Assembly (NCBI GenBank): GCA_950097015.1
Contig: CATNEN010000038.1
Coordinates: forward strand, 20,496,001 to 20,560,000
Direction of reading: 5' to 3'
From: Macrostomum hystrix
Taxonomy: Eukaryota > Platyhelminthes > Macrostomidae
DNA length: 64,000 nucleotides
Shown: one piece after another, positions 56,883 through 64,000 of the stretch
How the letters are laid out: every line of letters begins with the position of its first letter
Numbering within the stretch: position 1 is the first letter of the stretch
Position numbers and translations under genes: made by a program
Notes under the pieces: model-generated
Told to the model about the DNA's origin: nothing
The model's database searches: none
The model's input: the letters and a program-made list of their open reading frames with translations, nothing else

Positions 56883-57126
56883 CAGGGATCGGCAAACTCC
56901 TGCGGCCCTCGAAGCTCTCAAATCCGGCCCGTTGTCCGTTTGGACACCTGTTTGGACATTATCCTGTTTCATCCTTCCCCTGTCTCATCTCGTCTCTCCC
57001 GTGTCTCATCTCTCCCGTGTCTCATCTCTCCCGTGTCTCATCTCTCCACTTCCGATCTCATATTTCTCGCTGTCGTCAATTAGGTTCTGTCTTTGGCCCG
57101 CTAGCAAATAAGTTTGTCGATCCCTG
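56883..57126 (+). mobile_element. hAT-like MITE, 244 bp, with internal 16-bp repeats
   Basis: Ends CAGGGATCGGCAAACT and AGTTTGTCGATCCCTG are inverted with one mismatch. Flanks CTTTACCT (56875-56882) and CTTTAGCT (57127-57134) form an 8-bp target duplication with one mismatch, as for hAT elements. The interior has three to four copies of TCTCATCTCTCCCGTG, the unit that is expanded at 25-27 kb and resembled at 46.6-48.3 kb. Confidence 0.85.
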
Positions 57127-57134
57127 CTTTAGCT

Positions 57135-58378
57135 ATCACTGACATGACTGCTTGAACCTTTACTGTCTCTGTCTCCCTCTTCAAGTCTATCTCCTAATAC
57201 GTATTCTATACTCTCTCTATCGAATAGGCATTAGGTATCACATATTAGGTATTGATTAGGCATATATTTTCATACAAAAACTAGAATTTTAAGTCTGAAA
57301 TTGTCACCTTATTATTATGTTGTTAATTTGATTTACAGCCACAATTGGCATGCTAAATGAACGCATCAATTTATTTGTTCAGGTTTTCACACTTGTGTTA
57401 CGATAATGAGCACCTCATTTTGGGAGTCTGTTGTTTTTTGTCCTATCCTTTTTTCGTCAATCCATTTTTTATTATTTGCTTTAGTATTAGTCATTGCTTA
57501 TTGATTATTGATTTTCTTTACGAATAACCAACAAATCTTTTTTCTGCTTGATTTTCTCTGTCGGTGTTTATATATCAAAGCTTTTCTGCAACTCTTCAAG
57601 TTATCTGTGTAAGGTCGCAGGTGCTGCTAATTCTACGCAGGTAATTCTACACAGCTATGCTACTAAACCCCATGATAATTGTTAGGTAAATGAGAAACTG
57701 AAAGACAGAAAATTTGTTTCCGTGTTTTATAGCTCTGACATTCAAAAGCGTTACACAATGGTTTTTTTCAACAAATAATTTGTCCGCCTTCAGTCTCTTA
57801 ACCTTGGCGTTGTGTGTTTTGCTTTTGTTTGCCTCAATTCTTATTTTCAAAAATTTATTAAAACGGTTTATTTTATTATCTTCTTCTGTTTTTTTTGACT
57901 CCGGCTTTAGTATAAAATAACTGCTCGCTTATTTCATTGATAATCCTACTTGTCCCTAACTATCCAGTGCTACCATACTGACCAGTACAATTTTATTTCT
58001 AAAATGCTGCCCTCGTTTATTAATTAACTAATTCTAATAATTGTATGGCTCCGAGTGTATCTGCGTATGATTAAAGTAAGAAATATATATGCATATAAAT
58101 GGCGTCATTTGATCGCTTCAAATGAAATTAAATTCTACTCACTTTTTGCTCTGATTTTATCTGAACTTATAAAAAGCTTTCTTATTCATTTTCCTTTGTT
58201 ATAAAACTGGTGGTCTAAAGTTTGCTTGGCATTTTCAAACCAAAATGCTTTTCTTTTGAAACATTTCATTTCAGGACGATCCCAAACGTCTAGAAATCTA
58301 CGACTGTACAGAATCCCCAACAACAGCAGTGAATTCCCCTACTTTTGAGGCATATAAACTGCAGGGAATTTCCCAACT
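57135..58378. other. Non-coding spacer, no feature seen
   Basis: AT-rich intergenic sequence between the VAP paralogues without a supportable gene. Confidence 0.45.
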
Positions 58379-58379
58379 C

Positions 58380-59645
58380 TAAAGACTCCCACCAACAGCT
58401 GAGAATTCCCTAACTCTAGAGACTGTGGAATTCCCCAACTTTAGAGACTGTGGAATTCCCCAACTCTAGAGACTGTAGAATTCCCCAACTCTAGAGACTG
58501 TGGAATTCCCCAAACTCTAGAGTCTGTGGAATTCGCCAACTCTAGAGTCTGTGGAATTCCCCAACTCTAGAGACTCCCAACATCTGGGAATTCCCCAACT
58601 CTAGAGACTCCCAACATCTGGGAATTCCCCAACTCTAGAGACTCCCAACAACAGCTGGTAATTCCCCAACTTTAGAGACTCCCAACAACAGCTGGTAATT
58701 CCCCAACTCTAAAGAATCTGGAATTCCCCAACTTTAGAGACTCCCAACAACAGCTGGGAATTCCCCAACTCTAGAGACTCCCAACATCTGGGAATTCCCC
58801 AACTCTAGAGACTCCCAACAACAGCTGGTAATTCCCCAACTTTAGAGACTCCCAACAACAGCTGGTAATTCCCCAACTCTAAAGAATCTGGAATTCCCCA
58901 ACTTTAGAGACTCCCAACAACAGCTGGGAATTCCCCAACTCTAGAGACTCCCAACAACAGCTGGTAATTCCCCAACTCTAGAGACTCCCAACAACAGCTG
59001 GTAATTCCCCAACTTTAGAGACTCCCAACAACAGCTGGTAATTCCCCAACTCTAAAGAATCTGGAATTCCCCAACTTTAGAGACTCCCAACAACAGCTGG
59101 GAATTCCCCAACTCTAGAGACTCCCAACATCTGGGAATTCCCCAACTCTAGAGACTCCCAACAACAGCTGGTAATTCCCCAACTTTAGAGACTCCCAACA
59201 ACAGCTGGTAATTCCCCAACTCTAAAGAATCTGGAATTCCCCAACTTTAGAGACTCCCAACAACAGCTGGGAATTCCCCAACTCTAAAGAATCTGGAATT
59301 CCTCAACTTTAGAGACTCCCAACAACAGCTGGGAATTCCCCAACTCTAAAGAATCTGGAATTCCCCAACTTTAGAGACTCCCAACAACAGCTGGGAATTC
59401 CCCAACTCTAAAGAATCTGGAATTCCCCAACTTTAGAGACTCCCAACAACAGCTGGGAATTCCCCAACTCTAAAGAATCTGGAATTCCCCAACTTTAGAG
59501 ACTCCCAACAACAGCTGGGAATTCCCCAACTCTAAAGAATCTGGAATTCCCCAACTTTAGAGACTCCCAACAACAGCTGGGAATTCCCCAACTCTAAAGA
59601 ATCTGGAATTCCCCAACTTTAGAGACTCCCAACAACAGCTGGGAA
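58380..59645. repeat. About 37-bp minisatellite with dimeric higher-order units
   Basis: GGAATTCCCCAACTCTAGAG plus ACTCCCAACAACAGCT. A compound unit of about 62 bp, pairing a short AAAGAATCT form with a long ACAACAGCT form, is repeated in the right half. Confidence 0.93.
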
Positions 59646-60064
59646 TATCTTATCCAAGGGAATTCATAACTACGGATAATCGTTTAACCGTAACCGGAAG
59701 AGACTTATAAAACAATCGTACGCTATGAGTTTTGCACTTTTAATTTATTTGACAAAGGCGGCTACTGCCATAGACGAAAGTTTCAAAGTTGCTTACCTTT
59801 TGTTGCACAGCAATCGTTGAAGTAGTTTTAACTTCCAATTGACTGTCACCACGATCTGAGTTTTGTTATTCAATGTAGGCAAAATATTTTATACAATTTA
59901 TTGAGATGCATTTGGAATTATGGCTATTCAGTCTAATCTTCAAAGGATCGCATAAAATCTGTTAGATACCATTCTACACACACTACTGGCAGTAGGTGCT
60001 ATGCGTTTTTCTTATTTCTGAAAGTGAGCGCCGACCCCAGCCTAGTTTGACAGCCACAACAAAG
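59646..60064. other. 5' flank of the second VAP gene
   Basis: AT-rich, no ORF. It presumably includes the promoter and 5' UTR. Confidence 0.4.
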
Positions 60065-62593
60065 ATGTCTGACTGTGCTCAGGTTCTGCAGTTCAAGCCT
60101 AGCTCTGAGCTCATCTTCTCTGGTCCATCAGACAAGGCGCCCACTGCGGTGCTGCAGTTGTGCAATCCGACAGTAGACATTGTGGCTTTTAGGGTAAGTA
60201 AACTGTTCATTATTTTTTGCTGTAGAATCAGGCGCGTAATACTGACAGAAGAAAGTTTTTAAACTGTGATGTGTTTCAATTCCACAAACTATTTAGTTGA
60301 TAAGGTATTAAAATACATGTTGAGATAAGTTAGAGGGTAGAATATAGGTTATTTTTTCCTAAACCCGATGTTATATTCGTGTTTACGTCTTGGATAGGTT
60401 ATAAAAGTGCATGTTTATCGATAGGATGACTATAAAAAGAAAAGTATTTTGCTATGGCGCACGTGAAGTTGTAAACGAGCATGCGTATTTTTGGGGCAAG
60501 AGGGAATTAAGTGAATGTTCTTATTCTGGAAGGTGTGTTATTAAAGTGCATCTTGTTCTCTCTAAAGGGAGGTTGTTTTGGTGCACCTTGTTATTTTTTA
60601 TTTTTGACGAGAGATGTTTCAAGTGCATGTGGTTGTCCCTGACGGGAGGTTGCTTTAGTGCATCTTGTTATCTTAGACGCTAGGTGTTTTAGTGCATCTT
60701 GTTATCTTAGACGCTAGGTTGTTTTAGTGCATCTTGTTATCTTAGACGCTAGGTTGTTTTAGTGCATCTTGTTATCTTAGACGCTAGGTTGTTTTAGTGC
60801 ATCTTGTTATCTTAGACGCTAGGTTGTTTTAGTGCATCTTGTTATCTTAGACGCTAGGTTGTTTTAGTGCATCTTGTTATCTTAGACGCTAGGTTGTTTT
60901 AGTGCATCTTGTTATCTTAGACGCTAGGTTGTTTTAGTGCATCTTGTTATCTTAGACGCTAGGTTGTTTTAGTGCATCTTGTTATCTTAGACGCTAGGTT
61001 GTTTTAGTGCATATTGTTATCTTAGACGCTAGGTTGTTTTAGTGCATTTTGTTATCTTAGACGCTAGGTTGTTTTAGTGCATCTTGTTATCTTAGACGCT
61101 AGGTTGTTTTAGTGCATCTTGTTATCTTAGACGCTAGGTTGTTTTAGTGCATCTTGTTATCTTAGACGCTAGGTTGTTTTAGTGCATCTTGTTATCTTAG
61201 ACGCTAGGTTGTTTTAGTGCATCTTGTTATCTTAGACGCTAGGTTGTTTTAGTGCATCTTGTTATCTTAGACGCTAGGTTGTTTTAGTGCATCTTGTTAT
61301 CTTAGACGCTAGGTTGTTTTAGTGCATCTTGTTATCTTAGACGCTAGGTTGTTTTAGTGCATCTTGTTATCTTAGATGCTACGTTGTTTTAGTGCATCTT
61401 GTTATCTTAGACGCTAGGTTGTTTTAGTGCATCTTGTTATCTTAGACGCTAGGTTGTTTTAGTGCATCTTGTGATCCTAGACGGGAGGTTATTAAAGTAC
61501 GTGGAGCTATGGCAGATATATTGAAATGAAATGATTATGTACCCAGTGGTAATTATTGATAAAACGCACTAAAATTTAGATTAGAACACCAGCACCCGGA
61601 TGCTACAGTGTGCGATCGCCCTGCGGCTTTGTTGAGCCGCACAGCACGGTCAGTGTAACCATATTCAGCCTACTACCATTTAAAAGTGCAGTCAGAGCCA
61701 ATCGCCACAACGTCCAGAAAAGGCACAGATTTTCTGTGTACAGCTTCGTTGTGAAGTCTTTGAGCGAAACTGAGCGCGTTAATCCGGATTCTCTGTGGAT
61801 TAAGGCAGCAAAACGCGAGGATGTCATGAGCTATCGGCTCAATGTAAGCGGCCTCACTACTGCATTGCGAAGGGAAGGGGATCGAGTGGTAACACGTCCG
61901 TGAATGTGAATGTGAATGTGGTATGTGAATGTGGTAATATGTAAATAAAAATCATTTAATTTGTGCTCAGGGAGCAGCGAAATAGGGAGCAGAGTTTTCG
62001 AATGATTCGTCAGTGCCTTCGGCAGTAGGTCAGTGGGTGTGGACGGTGGGTACTTTTCTAACCCAGGCCATTGAACTCCAGCCTGCATACTTAGGCGATA
62101 TTTCAAAGTTTAAAAAAATCATCGCGTTTCCATAGCGACGAGTTTGATAATACCGGCACAGGTCGGTGAATCGAGGTGCACAAGAAAATATCTGAGACAA
62201 AATCGAACAGATTCAAAAGTTTTCAACTTGAGCAACTACTCTAATGGGTCTGAGCAACAAAAGCAGAAACAGCAACATAAGCAGCAGCGGCATCAGCAGC
62301 AGCGCGAGCTAGAGGCTCAGCTTCACCATCTGCGTAGAGAAAATGCTAAACTTTGCGAGGAGGAGTTGCGCCTCAGAAAGTCCGAATTACGCCGCTCTAT
62401 TCGTCGCCAGCCGCAGCTCCGTCAGGAAGCCAATGCTGTGCCAAAACTGCCTCTGATATCTGAACCGATTTTAGCCTGCTATGATCAGCTGCAAGAACTG
62501 CTGACGGAGGCTCAACAGCATGAGAAATACTGGCTACTGATCTGCGTTTCGACACTGGCTATTGGAACCATTATCGGCAAATTCTACATTTAA
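60065..62593 (+). CDS. Divergent VAP paralogue, three exons
   Basis: Exons are 60065-60193, 61580-61843 and 62162-62593, all GT-AG and phase 0, 274 residues. The first intron interrupts VAFR|IRTPAP at exactly the place of VAFK|VKTTAP in the upstream VAP, so the two arose by duplication. The MSP-like domain is much changed: the signature reads IRTPAPGCYSVRSPCG, and the FFAT-contact strand reads HRFSV (Arg93, Ser95) instead of HKFMV. A Gln/Lys-rich linker, a coiled coil (about 178-210) and a C-terminal anchor (about 253-271, ending IIGKFYI) are kept. It is likely an ER tail-anchored protein with altered partners. I see no stop or frameshift, so it may be functional. Intron 1 holds a 35-bp array, intron 2 a SINE remnant. 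Confidence 0.85.
60640..61490. repeat. 35-bp minisatellite in intron 1 of the VAP paralogue
   Basis: The core is TTAGTGCATCTTGTTATCTT plus AGACGCTAGGTTGTT, about 24 copies, almost identical. It lies in the intron 60194-61579. Confidence 0.95.
61955..62045 (+). mobile_element. SINE family A remnant in intron 2 of the VAP paralogue
   Basis: TGTGCTCAGGGAGCAGCGAAAT and the following AGCAG.GTTTTC weakly match the 3' body of family A. Short and decayed. Confidence 0.4.
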
Positions 62594-62719
62594 TAGTGCA
62601 GCGGCATTCACCGCACCTGATCAGTTGCCGCTACTGGGGTGTCTGCCCCTGTGCTGTCTCCATCCTCTGGTTACTTTGTGCGACTGCATATATCTGCTGT
62701 CTTTCCTTTCTCGCCTCGG

Positions 62720-63545
62720 TCTCGTCTCTCTTGTGTCCTTTCTCTTGTCTCCTCTCTCCTGTCTCCTCTCTCTTGTCATCTCTCTCCTGTCTCCTCTCTC
62801 TTGTCTCCTCTCTCTTGTCTCCCCTCTCTTGTCTCCTCTCTCTTGTGATCTCTCTCTTGTCTCCTCTCTCTTGTCTCCTCTCTCTTGTCTCCTCTCTCCT
62901 GTCTCCTCTCTCTTGTCTCCTCTCTCCTGTCTCCTCTCTCTTGTCTCCTCTCTCTTGTCTCCCCTCTCTTGTCATCTCTCTCTTGTGATCTCTCTCTTGT
63001 CTCCTCTCTCTTGTCTCCTCTCTCTTGTCTCCTCTCTCCTGTCTCCTCTCTCTTGTCTCCTCTCTCCTGTCTCCTCTCTCTTGTCTCCTCTCTCTTGTCT
63101 CCTCTCTCTTGTCTCCTCTCTCTTGTGATCTCTCTCCTGTCTCCTCTCTCTTGTCTCCTCTCTCCTGTCTTCTCTCTCTTGTCATCTCTCTCTTGTCATC
63201 TCTCTCCTGTCTCCTCTCTCTTGTCTCCCCTCTCTTGTCATCTCTCTCTTGTGATCTCTCTTCTGTCTCCTCTCTCTTGTCTCCTCTCTCCTGTCTTCTC
63301 TCTCTTGTGATCTCTCTCTTGTGATCTCTCTCTTGTGATCTCTCTCCTGTCTCCTCTCTCCTGTCTTCTCTCTCTTGTGATCTCTCTCTTGTGATCTCTC
63401 TCTTGTGATCTCTCTCCTGTCTCCTCTCTCCTGTCTCCTCTCTCTTGTCTCCTCTCTCTTGTCTCCTCTCTCTTGTCTCCTCTCTCTTGTCATCTCTCTC
63501 TTGTGATCTCTCTCTTGTCTCCTCTCTCACTCTTTCCTTCTCTCC
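62720..63545. repeat. 14-bp pyrimidine-rich minisatellite
   Basis: The unit is TCTCCTCTCTCTTG, with CTCCTG and GTGATC variants, about 58 copies, downstream of the VAP paralogue. Its left edge CTCGGTCTCGTCTCTC equals the edge of the 25-27 kb array read on the minus strand (near 27,105-27,118). Confidence 0.92.
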
Positions 63546-64000
63546 TGTCTCTCAAAATTAAAATTGCATTGAATTTTTTCGTTAAAAAATTTCATTTCAG
63601 CTAACTGTTTTGAGCCGTCACATTTCGCTACTGCTACTAAAAGTAGCTTATTTCATTTTCCACCATGCGTCAAGCCTGCTTAACAGTGTCAAAATAAATT
63701 GCATGAGTCTCAAATTAGAAGAGCTACCGTTTTTCGACCCAATTAAAAATCGAAGACAGTCAAATTAAATCTTAATTCAGAAGCAACTCACTCAGGTTAA
63801 TTTCCAAACAGGTGTACAAAGCTAGGTGTTAAATTTACTAATCAATTATTCTCGCACAAAAAGGTGTTCAAAATGTAATTAATACGTGTTCAAGGTCGAT
63901 TGAAGTCGGGCAAAGCGAGTATATCTGAATCGTTGCCTCTTATAATGGGCGCATAGCTGCTTGCCCTGCTGTGGCAGTGAAATCCCTGGTGACGACTGTC
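63546..64000. other. Non-coding end of the window
   Basis: AT-rich. No gene or repeat is seen. Confidence 0.5.

Noticed and set aside
62562-63530. Leu/Ser-rich plus-strand and Arg/Glu-rich minus-strand frames
   Set aside because: Both derive from the 14-bp CT-rich array after the VAP paralogue.

Overview
This is a 64 kb piece of an animal nuclear genome, most likely an invertebrate. Several genes are split by GT-AG introns and encode metazoan protein families. tRNA-derived SINEs, a Helitron and hAT-type and TA-flanked MITEs are also present. I see no bacterial operon, CRISPR array or viral genome. I cannot name the species; a spiralian or flatworm-like marine invertebrate is only a guess.

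Genes, left to right: (1) minus strand, 0.2-4.1 kb, a glutamine-rich protein with a PTB/PID-like domain. (2) Plus strand, 12.6-14.8 kb, a complete three-exon SLC46-type MFS transporter. (3) Minus strand, 20.9-22.6 kb, three phase-compatible exons of an unrecognised protein with a short coiled coil, incomplete at both ends. (4) Plus strand, 27.6-27.9 kb, a weak candidate small gene with a 50-bp intron. (5) Minus strand, 28.4-32.6 kb, a roughly 1,324-residue acidic protein made largely of two 7-residue (21-bp) repeat blocks. (6) Minus strand, 39.4-49.3 kb, a complete eight-exon VPS35L gene (Retriever endosomal recycling subunit). (7) and (8) Plus strand, 53.2-54.6 kb and 60.1-62.6 kb, two tandem VAP paralogues (MSP domain, coiled coil, C-terminal membrane anchor) with identical intron positions. 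VPS35L and the first VAP are transcribed divergently across a 3.9 kb spacer. Both families act in membrane traffic and contact, but nothing here proves co-regulation.

The outstanding property of the window is its tandem repeats. I count more than 25 separate minisatellite arrays with unit lengths from 11 to about 74 bp. By rough addition, about 24 kb is non-coding array and a further 2.5 kb is repeat inside coding sequence. Nearly every array has its own private unit. Several fill an intron almost from splice site to splice site. One 74-bp array repeats the end of an exon together with its splice donor. A 16-bp unit recurs in three places, one of them inside an intact hAT-type MITE, which points to a transposon as its origin.

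Dispersed elements are two tRNA-derived SINE families (A and B), one copy of A inserted into an older repeat with a perfect 11-bp target duplication; a 1.9 kb Helitron with a frameshifted helicase relic; a hAT-like MITE with an 8-bp target duplication; a TA-flanked MITE with perfect 19-bp terminal inverted repeats; and an LTR-like segment with two adjacent perfect hairpins. Many long open frames lie inside arrays and are by-products of stop-free repeat units; I do not treat them as genes. I found no convincing novel molecular system. The best leads are the intron-filling arrays, the splice-site-bearing array, the transposon-born minisatellite and the divergent VAP paralogue.
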